Source: Candidatus Thorarchaeota archaeon (lineage in GTDB: Archaea > Asgardarchaeota > Thorarchaeia > Thorarchaeales > Thorarchaeaceae). From it: a DNA stretch of 64,000 nt. The notes below the pieces were generated by a model, which was given only the letters and a program-made list of their open reading frames with translations, did no database searches and was not told the DNA's origin. Within the stretch, counting starts at the first letter, position 1. The number at the start of each line of letters is the position of its first letter. Positions 24,676-32,375 of this stretch are shown here, one piece after another. The DNA lies in NCBI GenBank assembly GCA_003345555.1, contig PRDJ01000041.1, positions 34,038 to 98,037 of the forward strand, given 5' to 3'. A program made the position numbers and the translations under genes.

Positions 24676-25605
24676 CTAGGGTTTACGGGTCATCCCGGAC
24701 CAGACAACGTTGGTCAGACCCTCCTCAGCTGCAACATGGGCCAAGTGCTCCATTGTTTCTCGAGAAATGGGCTCAAGACCACGAAGCGGATAGTCAAGCC
24801 CTAGGAGAGTGTACTTGTCCACACAAAGGGAGTTGAAGGCCAGAAGCTCGTATCTTTCGACACGAGGCATGTTCTTGTAAACATACCGGGCTATTGCCCG
24901 GACGTTTTCTTCGCTGTCGGTATGCTGAGGAATCACGGGCGTGCGCACCCAGAAAGGCACGGTCTTTGACGCGAGCAAGCGAGCATTGGCCAAGACCTTA
25001 TCGAGACGCACGCCCGTGAACTCCAGATGCTTATCAGGGTTCATGACTTTCAAATCGTAAAGCACCAAGTCCACGGATGATATGATCCTCTCCATGACCT
25101 TCTTGCCGCAATAGCCTGAAGTCTCAATGGCAACATGAACTCCTTCTTTCTTTAGCCTTGAAGCGAGTTCGACGACAAACTCTGCCTGACTAGTCGGCTC
25201 CCCTCCTGAGAAGGTCACTCCTCCTCCTGATGTCTCAAAGAACACGCGATCCTTCAGGAGCTCTTCAACGAGAGCATCAGAAGGCCAAGCACGACCCAAC
25301 AATCTAATCGCATTCGTTGGGCAGGCGGTCTCACATTTTCCGCAGGCCGTGCATTTGTTTCGATCAATCTTCATGCCACTCGCTGTCAGCTCAAGTGCAT
25401 CTTCGGGGCATGCCTGTATACAGCTCTTGTCAGCAATACACTTGACTGCGTACCAGACCACGCGAGGAGTTGCTTCAACACTCTCGATATTCTGGCACCA
25501 GAGGCATCTAAGCGGACAGCCTTTGAGGAAAACAGTGGTCCGTATACCTGGACCGTCTTCTGTGGAAAACCTCTGAATGTTAGTGACGATTCCGGATGCT
25601 GTCAC
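24676..25605 (-). CDS. Glycyl-radical enzyme activating protein (radical SAM, PflA family)
   Basis: A 309-residue radical-SAM activase. The AdoMet-cluster motif is CPLRCLWC (CxxxCxxC, about residues 30-37), preceded by FSTEDGPGIRTTVFLKG. Two ferredoxin-like inserts follow (CIADKSCIQACP and CTACGKCETACP), the mark of PflA-type activases that carry extra [4Fe-4S] clusters. The GGGVTFSGGEP segment is the SAM 'GGE' motif. Such enzymes install a glycyl radical on a partner (pyruvate formate-lyase, glycerol or choline-type lyases), but no partner is visible in the window. The start is GTG. Confidence 0.92.
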   Translation of the reverse strand: MTASGIVTNIQRFSTEDGPGIRTTVFLKGCPLRCLWCQNIESVEATPRVVWYAVKCIADKSCIQACPEDALELTASGMKIDRNKCTACGKCETACPTNAIRLLGRAWPSDALVEELLKDRVFFETSGGGVTFSGGEPTSQAEFVVELASRLKKEGVHVAIETSGYCGKKVMERIISSVDLVLYDLKVMNPDKHLEFTGVRLDKVLANARLLASKTVPFWVRTPVIPQHTDSEENVRAIARYVYKNMPRVERYELLAFNSLCVDKYTLLGLDYPLRGLEPISRETMEHLAHVAAEEGLTNVVWSGMTRKP

Positions 25606-26008
25606 TTAACCGCTCTCCGCTCTATTCGAAGGTGACAATTCACCGATGACTGACGGAGTCAATATGCACTTGAGCCTTTATCTTGTCTTTCTTGTGTGCA
25701 CAGACTTGTCAAACAGAAGCGTGTGGTCGGGAGTATAGAGGAAGTCAAGGGATTCCGATTGGCTACTGCGTGTAGTATCAGAAGGCAGGAAAGCGGCTGT
25801 GACGATACATAATCTAGTTAGCAAGAGAGGCAGCGACAAGACGAAACAACCATAGCACATTCCAACGTACTGCAACGAATGCCAGCTCGGTCGCAGCGAA
25901 TCAGGGCCAAGACATTCGTACGCGTAATGCTTTAGTGAGCTGCGACGAGAAGTGAACAGCGGCCATTCACCGTAGAGGTCATCCGCCTTTGGCTTTGGGA
26001 GGCTAAGC
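25606..26008. other. Divergent intergenic region, including a duplicated upstream block
   Basis: 403 bases with no convincing gene. On the minus strand agataaaggc (about 25676-25685) may be the TATA box of the activase gene. The right-hand 98 bases (from 25911) closely match the 97 bases before the second 7-TM gene (27138-27234). A long minus-strand reading frame that covers this gap continues antisense into the 7-TM gene and is judged not coding. Confidence 0.5.
25911..26008 (+). repeat. Duplicated upstream block, copy 1
   Basis: Begins gacattcgtacgcg, continues with aatgctttag, and ends in a ribosome-site-like gggaggc before the ATG. Copy 2 lies at 27138-27234. Spacing to the start codon is 98 versus 97 bases, so the promoter and leader were duplicated together with the gene. 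Confidence 0.7.
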
Positions 26009-27073
26009 ATGCCCGCCTTTGCTGGAGTCACTATCGTAAGGGACACTGTGTTAGTCCTCGATTCGGCTGTTGTGTTGTACACACTGCTATTCGGACTTAC
26101 GCTCGTATATGAATGGCTCAGGAGCCCACTGCGGAAGCTCACAGATGTAAGATTGGCATGGTCCGTCTTCATGTTCGGCATGGCCTCTAACTCGTTCTGC
26201 TTCATCATGTCGGATTTCTACTTCACTGCCGAGGCCGATTGGATATTGTGGGTCAAAGCAGGATATGTCTCCATGATGCTTGCGCTTGTCGGCTTCTCGG
26301 TTGCGCTTGAGAGAATACTGCCCTATCGTACACACCACGTATTCTCTTCCGCCGTGACTGTCATTGCTGTGGCTTCTCTTCTGGCTCCGAGGGAGACGTT
26401 GACCACTCTTGCGTTTGCAGCTTGTTTGGTCGCCTTTGGCATTCTGGTCTTGTTCTTCAGATTCTTTGTGAGGAACACGACTGGTGTCGTCCGAAGCAGT
26501 ATGAGAGTCATCTTGGTCGGCTTTCTTGTAGGGTTCGTGGGCTATATTGGTCGTAGCGACTTCGTATATGCTGGCCTTGGTCCGGAGGTCTATATCCTAG
26601 GTGGATTCCTCTTGGCTGGAGGACTTCTGATTCTGGGCACTGCCGTGCTTGGGTCACCCGCTCTCGACGAATTGGACTGGACTGACCAGATGCTTGAACT
26701 CTATTTGATACACACAAGCGGAATTCTGTTGTATCACCACAAGTTCGTGCCAGCAGTCAATATGGATGAGAGTCTAACAGCCGCAGGCATTACAGGAGTC
26801 CAGGAGCTGTTCAAAGAGATCACCCAAAGCAAGACCGGCCTGAACAATCTATCCGTGGGAGACTTCAACATTCTGTTCGCCCATCAAGTCGATTTCACAT
26901 CGGTCCTCATAGCGAAGCAACCCTACCGAGTGCTCTTGGAAAAGGTGAAGGACTTCTCCGACAAGTTCCAGCTTGTCTTTGGAAAGGCAGTGCAAGAATT
27001 CTCTGGAAACACGAGTCAATTCGATGCTGCGGAACCGCTAGTTAAAGCCGTGTTCAGTCCGGGCTCCAAGTAA
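26009..27073 (+). CDS. 7-TM membrane protein with C-terminal longin/roadblock-like domain, copy 1
   Basis: 354 residues. About seven hydrophobic segments fill residues 12-215 (roughly 12-35, 48-68, 80-101, 110-127, 131-151, 164-182 and 192-214), resembling the sensory 7-TM regions of some receptors. After DELDWTDQM a soluble domain (about 229-349) begins LELYLIHTSGILLYHHKF, continues ITGVQELFKEI and FTSVLIAKQP, and ends with helices. The pattern strand-'HxSGixLY'-strand-helix-strand resembles longin/roadblock folds that are abundant in Asgard archaea and that partner small GTPases in eukaryotes. The domain assignment is from pattern, not from a search. Copy 2 lies directly downstream. Confidence 0.8.
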   Translation: MPAFAGVTIVRDTVLVLDSAVVLYTLLFGLTLVYEWLRSPLRKLTDVRLAWSVFMFGMASNSFCFIMSDFYFTAEADWILWVKAGYVSMMLALVGFSVALERILPYRTHHVFSSAVTVIAVASLLAPRETLTTLAFAACLVAFGILVLFFRFFVRNTTGVVRSSMRVILVGFLVGFVGYIGRSDFVYAGLGPEVYILGGFLLAGGLLILGTAVLGSPALDELDWTDQMLELYLIHTSGILLYHHKFVPAVNMDESLTAAGITGVQELFKEITQSKTGLNNLSVGDFNILFAHQVDFTSVLIAKQPYRVLLEKVKDFSDKFQLVFGKAVQEFSGNTSQFDAAEPLVKAVFSPGSK

Positions 27074-27137
27074 TCCCGAGAACAACCCACCCTCGCGAGC
27101 AGGCGCACCCACATCAGGTCTACTGCGTTCCCGTTGA

Positions 27138-27234
27138 GACATTCGTACGCGGAATGCTTTAGTTGGTTGCAGCCTGGCCTCAACACCGTGGGTCGCTCTA
27201 GACCCCGTTGGGTTTATGCTTCGGGAGGCCGACC
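27138..27234 (+). repeat. Duplicated upstream block, copy 2
   Basis: Second copy of the block at 25911-26008: gacattcgtacgcg then gaatgctttag, and the ribosome-site-like cgggaggc before the ATG. The aatgctttag segment, 60-80 bases before the ATG, may be a TATA-like element. Confidence 0.7.
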
Positions 27235-28299
27235 ATGCCGCCGTTTGTTGAGGTCACTCTTGTAAGAGACATTGTACTGATTCTCGACTCAGCTGTTGTG
27301 CTGTACACACTGCTGTTCGGGTTGGCATTTGTGTACCAATGGCTGAGGAGCCCTTTAAGGAAGCTGACAGATGTGAGGTTGGCATGGTCAGTCTTCATGT
27401 TCGGGATGGCATCAAACTCGTTCTGCTTTGTTATGTCGGATTTCTACTTCACTGAGCCGACTGCGTGGGTGCTATGGGTCAAGGCGGGCAATGTCTCATT
27501 GACGCTGGCACTTGTGGGCTTTTCTCTTGCTCTGGAGAGGATCTTGCCATATCACACGCATCACGCCTTCTCCATGACAGGGACCCTCGTTGCTGTGGCT
27601 TCTGCACTTGCCCCGAGGGAGTTGCTGAATCCTATTGCACTTGCAGCCATCCTGGCGGCATTTGGAATTCTTGTCCTCTTTTTCAGATTCTTTGTGAGGA
27701 ACACGACTGGCGTTGTTAGAAGCAGTATGAGAATCATCTCGGTTGCGTTTGTTGTTGGGTTCGTGGGTTTTCTCGGTCGCAGCGACATCGTCTATTACGG
27801 CTTGGGTCCGGGGGTCTACATTCTAGGTAGTCTGTTTCTTGTCGGAGCGCTCCTGATTCTGGGGACCACCCTATTCGGATCACCGGCCCTTGATGAACTG
27901 GACTGGACCGATCAGATGCTCGAACTGTATGTTATTCATACCAGTGGGATACTACTGTTTCACCGTAAGTTCGTGCCCGCAGTCAATATGAATGAGAGTC
28001 TCACGGCGGCAGGCATAACTGGAGTAGATGAGCTGTTCAAAGAAATAATGCAGAGTGTTGGCGGCCTCAACAACCTGTCTATCGGCGACTTCAGTATTCT
28101 GTTCGCTCACGAACCGGATTTCACTTCAGTCCTCATAGCCAAGCAACCCTACGGAGTGCTACTAGAAAAAGTGAGGGACTTCTCCCAGAAGTTTCAGCTA
28201 GTCTTCGCAAAAGCGGTTCATGAATTCTCAGGGAACACGGCCCAGTTCGAAATGGCCAACGCACTCTTGGAAGCAGTGTTCAGTCAGGGCACCGGGTGA
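27235..28299 (+). CDS. 7-TM membrane protein with C-terminal longin/roadblock-like domain, copy 2
   Basis: 354 residues, strongly similar to copy 1 throughout (WSVFMFGMASNSFCF and VRNTTGVVRSSMR are nearly or fully identical in both). The membrane part and the soluble tail (LELYVIHTSGILLFHRKF, ITGVDELFKEI, FTSVLIAKQPYGVLLEK) are both kept, so both copies appear functional. The ATG at 27235 is chosen by alignment to copy 1 (MPPFVEV versus MPAFAGV) and by GGGAGG ahead of it; an upstream TTG at 27208 is less likely. Differences cluster in the membrane part and loops. Confidence 0.82.
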   Translation: MPPFVEVTLVRDIVLILDSAVVLYTLLFGLAFVYQWLRSPLRKLTDVRLAWSVFMFGMASNSFCFVMSDFYFTEPTAWVLWVKAGNVSLTLALVGFSLALERILPYHTHHAFSMTGTLVAVASALAPRELLNPIALAAILAAFGILVLFFRFFVRNTTGVVRSSMRIISVAFVVGFVGFLGRSDIVYYGLGPGVYILGSLFLVGALLILGTTLFGSPALDELDWTDQMLELYVIHTSGILLFHRKFVPAVNMNESLTAAGITGVDELFKEIMQSVGGLNNLSIGDFSILFAHEPDFTSVLIAKQPYGVLLEKVRDFSQKFQLVFAKAVHEFSGNTAQFEMANALLEAVFSQGTG

Positions 28300-28432
28300 T
28301 TTCGAGAAAGTTCTGTGATGCGAGAAAGATGATTTCACACTTGCGCTTACTGCTTGAGACAGTGTCTCACTTGTGAGCCGACTGCGACAAAGGGGATAGT
28401 ACTTTTCAGTTGGTTGTGCAGAAGATAGTCTC

Positions 28433-28699
28433 ATGTCCGCGAAGAAGACAAAGAAGAAGCAAGTGGGCGTGGTCACGCGCTTCTTCAGTAACATCAGTGT
28501 CGCTGCAATCAAGCTTGAGCAACCACTGCGCATGGGCAATAAGATCTCCATCGAGGGGCCTCTCGGAGCAATCGAGCAGGTTATCGAGTCAATGCAAATC
28601 GACAGGAAGCCAATTCAGCAGGGAGCGCCCGGTCAGGAAATAGCTATCAAAGTCAAGAGTCCTGTCAGGGAGAATGATAAGGTATTCGTGCTAGAATAG
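28433..28699 (+). CDS. Small EF-Tu domain-2-like protein
   Basis: 88 residues with the fold pattern of domain 2 of translation GTPases (EF-Tu/SelB-like beta-barrel): GVVTRFFSNISVAAIKLEQPLRMGNKISIEG, then ESMQIDRKPIQQGAPGQEIAIKV and RENDKVFVLE. The basic N-terminus (SAKKTKKKQ) may bind RNA. Stand-alone proteins of this size are known in archaea and are usually annotated as elongation-factor-like; some are found near U32 peptidases. No partner gene is next to it here. Confidence 0.82.
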   Translation: MSAKKTKKKQVGVVTRFFSNISVAAIKLEQPLRMGNKISIEGPLGAIEQVIESMQIDRKPIQQGAPGQEIAIKVKSPVRENDKVFVLE

Positions 28700-28757
28700 T
28701 AGTGACTTGGCAACCTTACTGCCACCTCGTATCATGCACCTAGAAGAGGCATGTTGC

Positions 28758-29690
28758 TCATTCAACCGCGACTGACAACTCACTCGCAGTCACTGTCGAC
28801 CTCGGACTGTGATTAATGACCAGTATCCCTGCTATAATCAACACCATTCCCACAACGAATGTCCAGTAGATCGGGTCATTCAGTATCAACGCTGATAAGA
28901 CAACTCCGAAGATGGGAACCAAGTTCAGGAATACCCCTGTTCGAGTCGGCCCTATTCTTTTGACTGCTTGAAGATACAGCGTGTCCCCGACGAAGCTGCC
29001 CAAGATGCCCAAGTAGAGTATGTTGAACCAGAACACGGGACTCTGCATTCCTGGCTGAGTCCAGAACTGCTCAGCGACCGCGCCAACTGCAAACATGATC
29101 GTCCCCGTGATAGCCGCTCCGGTAATGGCTTCCAATGGTGAAACCGTTTGCATGACTCTCTTGCCGATCGCGGAGTACAGTCCCCATGAGAACATCGATG
29201 CAAGTACAATCAGATTGCCAATCACGTAAGAGGGTTGAAAGTCGAGCAGCGCCTGAATTCCGATGACAAAGATGATGCCAACAAAGCTTACCATAAGTCC
29301 TAGGTATTGCCAGCGAGAGTCAAGGACTTCTTTGTCGAGCACGTAAGCGAATATGGCAACAGCGGCTGGGGAGATACCAGATATTATCACACCCTGTGCT
29401 GCGGTCGTGAGCTTGACGCCTACAAAGAAGAGTATGCTGTAACCAAAGAACCCCGTAAGGCCCAGCAAAACAAAACCCTTGAGTTCAGCCCGTCCATATC
29501 GGTGAGGTTGCTTCGAGCGCGTCAGTAGAAGCAGCATTGAAAGCAAGATGCTCGCTGGCACGTACTGCACAAACCCAGCGGTGAAAGGAGGGACAGTCGT
29601 CGTCACCAGTTTGCCCGAGACCCAACCACCTGCCCAGATGAGCATCGTAATCACGAGCAGGAAGTACGATGCATGAATCTGGGACGGCAT
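28758..29690 (-). CDS. EamA/DMT-superfamily permease
   Basis: A 310-residue membrane protein with ten predicted spans in two EamA repeats (for example the first around MLIWAGGWVSGKLVT and the second around SMFSWGLYSAIGKRV). The second repeat carries the usual LVPIFGVVLSALILND and FVVGMVLIIAGI. DMT permeases move amino acids, nucleotide-sugars or metabolites; the substrate cannot be inferred. No linked genes suggest a pathway. Confidence 0.88.
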   Translation of the reverse strand: MPSQIHASYFLLVITMLIWAGGWVSGKLVTTTVPPFTAGFVQYVPASILLSMLLLLTRSKQPHRYGRAELKGFVLLGLTGFFGYSILFFVGVKLTTAAQGVIISGISPAAVAIFAYVLDKEVLDSRWQYLGLMVSFVGIIFVIGIQALLDFQPSYVIGNLIVLASMFSWGLYSAIGKRVMQTVSPLEAITGAAITGTIMFAVGAVAEQFWTQPGMQSPVFWFNILYLGILGSFVGDTLYLQAVKRIGPTRTGVFLNLVPIFGVVLSALILNDPIYWTFVVGMVLIIAGILVINHSPRSTVTASELSVAVE

Positions 29691-29815
29691 TGCCTCTAGG
29701 CTCCTTAGTTGCTTTCCGCGGGGTTCCGAGCGCGTCTAATAACTAGACTGTAATAGGCAAATGCAGACCGGTACAAGGAACTGTCCCATCAGGCAAGTGG
29801 AATCTGATTCGGAAA

Positions 29816-30544
29816 CTAACGTCGATACTTGAGAATCAGCACAATACCGATGGAAATCACGATTAATACACCGGTGATGGCTATCAGATAGAGAGAAGGA
29901 ATGGCCCCCGTCTCGTAGACGAGGCGATCAACCTCGTAGTGATAGACTTCCTCTTGAGTGGTAACATTGGTTATGATATAATGCCAATGGTTCCAAGCGC
30001 CATCCGATTTCAGGAGAGTCCAAACCGCATTCACCGTAGTGTTATCGTAGGGACCCTCCCCGGTGGCATGCCCGCCCCACATACTCTCGTTATTGATGAT
30101 TTCGACTCCATGAGTGAGTTGCGGATCAAGGATCACAGTGGTCATCAAAGACCAGTTTCCGACTGGGAGGATCTCGAGCGATGGGATGATACTAGGTGAT
30201 GGCACGACACTAGGCAATATCCCTGAAGGCCCCATGTCAGAGCCATTCTTCCAGTAGAGAGTAACGTTGGGAAGAGGAATATCTAGAACGTTGGCCACTC
30301 TTTCAGGTATAGTAGGGACGGCGTTCACCAGTATGTAGAAGCTTTCATTCATTGTTGCGAACGGGTTCGGAAGACTCCAATGATTGAAAACCTTGTAGTC
30401 GATTGTGTCACCGGTCTCAACACCCCAATACAGGCCTTGAGCATTGGCCGCAGATGCTTGGGGAGTGAGGAGCACAAGTGTCAGTACGGACGCGACCCCG
30501 AACGATAGTAGCCTACCCACGTTTGTGAACTTCCGCTGAAACAC
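29816..30544 (-). CDS. Secreted/membrane-anchored WG-GD family protein (paralogue 2)
   Basis: 242 residues. It has a signal peptide (LLSFGVASVLTLVLLTPQASA, cleavage near AxA) and a mature N-terminus GLYWGVETGDTIDYKVFNHW, matching paralogue 3 (31545-32222) and paralogue 1. It has several N-glycosylation-like sites (NES, NVT, NGS, NWS and others). At the C-terminus a membrane span (LYLIAITGVLIVISIGIVLIL) ends in KYRR, so it is type-I-like with the body outside. Secreted surface protein of unknown function. A minus-strand TATA-like sequence (gcttatcag) lies about 30 bases ahead of the start. Confidence 0.78.
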   Translation of the reverse strand: MFQRKFTNVGRLLSFGVASVLTLVLLTPQASAANAQGLYWGVETGDTIDYKVFNHWSLPNPFATMNESFYILVNAVPTIPERVANVLDIPLPNVTLYWKNGSDMGPSGILPSVVPSPSIIPSLEILPVGNWSLMTTVILDPQLTHGVEIINNESMWGGHATGEGPYDNTTVNAVWTLLKSDGAWNHWHYIITNVTTQEEVYHYEVDRLVYETGAIPSLYLIAITGVLIVISIGIVLILKYRR

Positions 30545-30852
30545 TCAGGCGTCAGTATTCGCCTGCTCGCTGATAAGCCTTAGCACATCGCATGTACGGA
30601 CTGGAAACTATGGAAGGTCTTAGGGCCTAGAAGACCTAATCCCGTAAACCCACAGACCCGCAGCGGGGCGCTCAGCAGATATGTTCAGTCCGGAGTGATT
30701 CTGAGAACCAAAGGGATTGACTGTCTATTGCTTGTCATTGAGCGACTTGGCACGTTCGTCACAGGAGTCTGAGACCTCGGTTTATAAGCCGCGTCCGCCG
30801 AGAAACCTGCAAGAAGCAGCGGCCAGTACTGCCGCTTGAGGATAATGGTTTC
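30545..30852. other. Divergent intergenic region with a hairpin
   Basis: 308 bases without a gene. It contains aggtctt (30615-30621) and aagacct (30631-30637), a 7-bp inverted repeat, plus a clear plus-strand TATA box at 30780-30788. Nothing else stands out. Confidence 0.5.
30780..30788 (+). promoter_or_regulatory. TATA box of the YdjM-like membrane protein gene
   Basis: gtttataag, flanked by a GC-rich stretch (ccgcgtccgccg). It lies 65-73 bases before the TTG start. Confidence 0.6.
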
Positions 30853-31506
30853 TTGGCGAACCGTAACTGGCACTTAACCACTGGTTTTCTCATCTATGTC
30901 GTATTTACAATCGCTTGGAACCTATACGTAGGCTGGGACAAGGACAACCTTGTCTGGATGACGCTAGGAATTATGAGTGTCCTGTGGGGAGTAGACTTGC
31001 CCGACTACGACCAACAGATGATGTGGTTTGAGCATCGTGACATAAGAACGCACTCGGCACTGATCGCGCTGGTGTTCTTTCTAGTGACATACCTCCTCAC
31101 ACCACCTGATGTTTATCTGTTCGTGGCCCCGGCATTAGCATTATTCTTTATGGGAAACGCTTCACACTTCTTCCTAGACGAGTTTCCAGTATGGGCTGGT
31201 TCGGGAGATCCGAAAAAGGCAGGGGGGCTCAAGAAGGGAGGAACATTAGCGTCGGTGTTGTGGTTCATCCAGGGCATCAGTGGAGCGGAGATATACAAGA
31301 AACTTGAAGGGACCTATCTGATTCATCTGCCAATGAAGATTCCAGACGCTGATAGGCACAGGGACAAGAGCGGGAAAGTCGAGATAGAAATCCACCAGAG
31401 AGAGACACTGGCGAAGAACACTACGCGTATCTGGCTCTTTGTCAACGCTTTGGTCAGTCTGGTTCTCGCATTCCTATCTCTTAACGCCGTAGCTCATTGG
31501 CTTTGA
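30853..31506 (+). CDS. YdjM/DUF457-like membrane protein (predicted metal-binding)
   Basis: 217 residues. Three or four membrane spans lie in the first 120 residues and one at the C-terminus. The pattern WGVDLPDYDQQ (about residues 43-53), HRDIRTHS (about 59-66) and GNASHFFLDEFP (about 99-110) resembles the Asp/His-rich metal-binding arrangement of the YdjM/DUF457 'LexA-binding membrane hydrolase' family. The C-terminal part (about 130-190) is charged and lies in the cytoplasm or outside. The start is TTG. The family activity is not established. It sits between two members of the WG-GD secreted family transcribed in the opposite direction. Confidence 0.7.
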   Translation: MANRNWHLTTGFLIYVVFTIAWNLYVGWDKDNLVWMTLGIMSVLWGVDLPDYDQQMMWFEHRDIRTHSALIALVFFLVTYLLTPPDVYLFVAPALALFFMGNASHFFLDEFPVWAGSGDPKKAGGLKKGGTLASVLWFIQGISGAEIYKKLEGTYLIHLPMKIPDADRHRDKSGKVEIEIHQRETLAKNTTRIWLFVNALVSLVLAFLSLNAVAHWL

Positions 31507-31544
31507 TGATTTCGAATAGTAAGTAAGAAGAGCAGCTTGTGAGC

Positions 31545-32222
31545 CTACTGCCGATGCTTCTTCATTAATACTAATGCTATGACAATCTCGACTGCGATAC
31601 TGGCGACTGCAATGAGAGTCAGGAATCCGTATCCTCCAGATTTCTCAGTAACACGAGTGATTTCGTATTCAAAAACGTCCTCGTCGGTGAACCAGTCATA
31701 GATGGTCTGATGGACCTTATAGAGAGCCCCGTCTGACTTGAGAAAGGTCATGCTCATATTGTTCGTTTGGCCCACCTCCGGACCGGGTTGATTGCCCTCT
31801 ATGCCCCACAGCAACTCGCTGTCGACGATTCTGTACAACGATGGCATGGCGGGGAACACCAGACTATTCACCAATGACCAGTTGCCTACTACAAACACAG
31901 TGACTAGATTTGGAAGCCCTGACGATGAACTTATCATAGAGCCATTACTCCAGTAGGCCTGAAAGGTTTTGTAGAGATTCGTGGCAGTCACTACGGTATC
32001 GGGTATGAGTGGAAGGTCATCGGCTATGAAATAGAACCCCTCGTCAATCGATGTGAATGGGACCATGGTCGTGTAGCTAGAATGCACAACGAACCTGTAG
32101 TCCAATCTGTCGCCCTCATTGAGCCCCCAGTGAAGTCCTTGAGTGTTAGCTCCATAGACGCTAGGTGCAGATAGGGCGATTAAGAGCCCAAGCATGATGA
32201 CGAACAAGCGTATCCTGCTCAA
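31545..32222 (-). CDS. Secreted/membrane-anchored WG-GD family protein (paralogue 3)
   Basis: 225 residues: signal peptide LFVIMLGLLIALSAPSVYGA, a mature start ANTQGLHWGLNEGDRLDYRF like that of paralogue 2, and glycosylation-like sites (NGS, NWS, NMS). The second conserved block is VVGNWSLVNSLVF (VGNWSLMTTVI in paralogue 2), and the third LLWGIEGNQPGPEVGQTNNMSMTFLKSDGALYKVH (paralogue 2: MWGGHATGEGPYDNTT, LLKSDGAWNHWH). A C-terminal span precedes MKKHRQ. Overall the two match over the full length, so they are true paralogues. Confidence 0.8.
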   Translation of the reverse strand: MSRIRLFVIMLGLLIALSAPSVYGANTQGLHWGLNEGDRLDYRFVVHSSYTTMVPFTSIDEGFYFIADDLPLIPDTVVTATNLYKTFQAYWSNGSMISSSSGLPNLVTVFVVGNWSLVNSLVFPAMPSLYRIVDSELLWGIEGNQPGPEVGQTNNMSMTFLKSDGALYKVHQTIYDWFTDEDVFEYEITRVTEKSGGYGFLTLIAVASIAVEIVIALVLMKKHRQ

Positions 32223-32274
32223 TGGTTGCCACGCACATGCAACTCACACGATAGCTGAAGGTATCCGCTCTTTC

Positions 32275-32283
32275 GTTTATAAG
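32275..32283 (+). promoter_or_regulatory. Shared TATA element between divergent genes
   Basis: gtttataag is a good TATA box reading toward the transporter at 32376. On the opposite strand it reads cttataaac and lies 53-61 bases before the secreted-protein start. It could serve either or both directions. Confidence 0.45.
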
Positions 32284-32375
32284 TATTAAGAACTCGCGGT
32301 TACAAACTCTGTAACAGAAGAACATTCAAGCCGGCTCTAAAACCTACTAGAATAGCAGACGACTTTCGGGCAGTA

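Noticed and set aside
25678..26208. 176-codon minus-strand frame across the intergenic region and the first 7-TM gene
   Set aside because: Antisense to the 7-TM gene; the similar antisense frame at 27198-27398 exists only because the plus-strand genes are duplicated. The codons do not resemble a conserved protein.
27208..27234. Upstream TTG start for the second 7-TM gene
   Set aside because: Alignment with copy 1 and the shared gggaggc ribosome site both point to ATG 27235.
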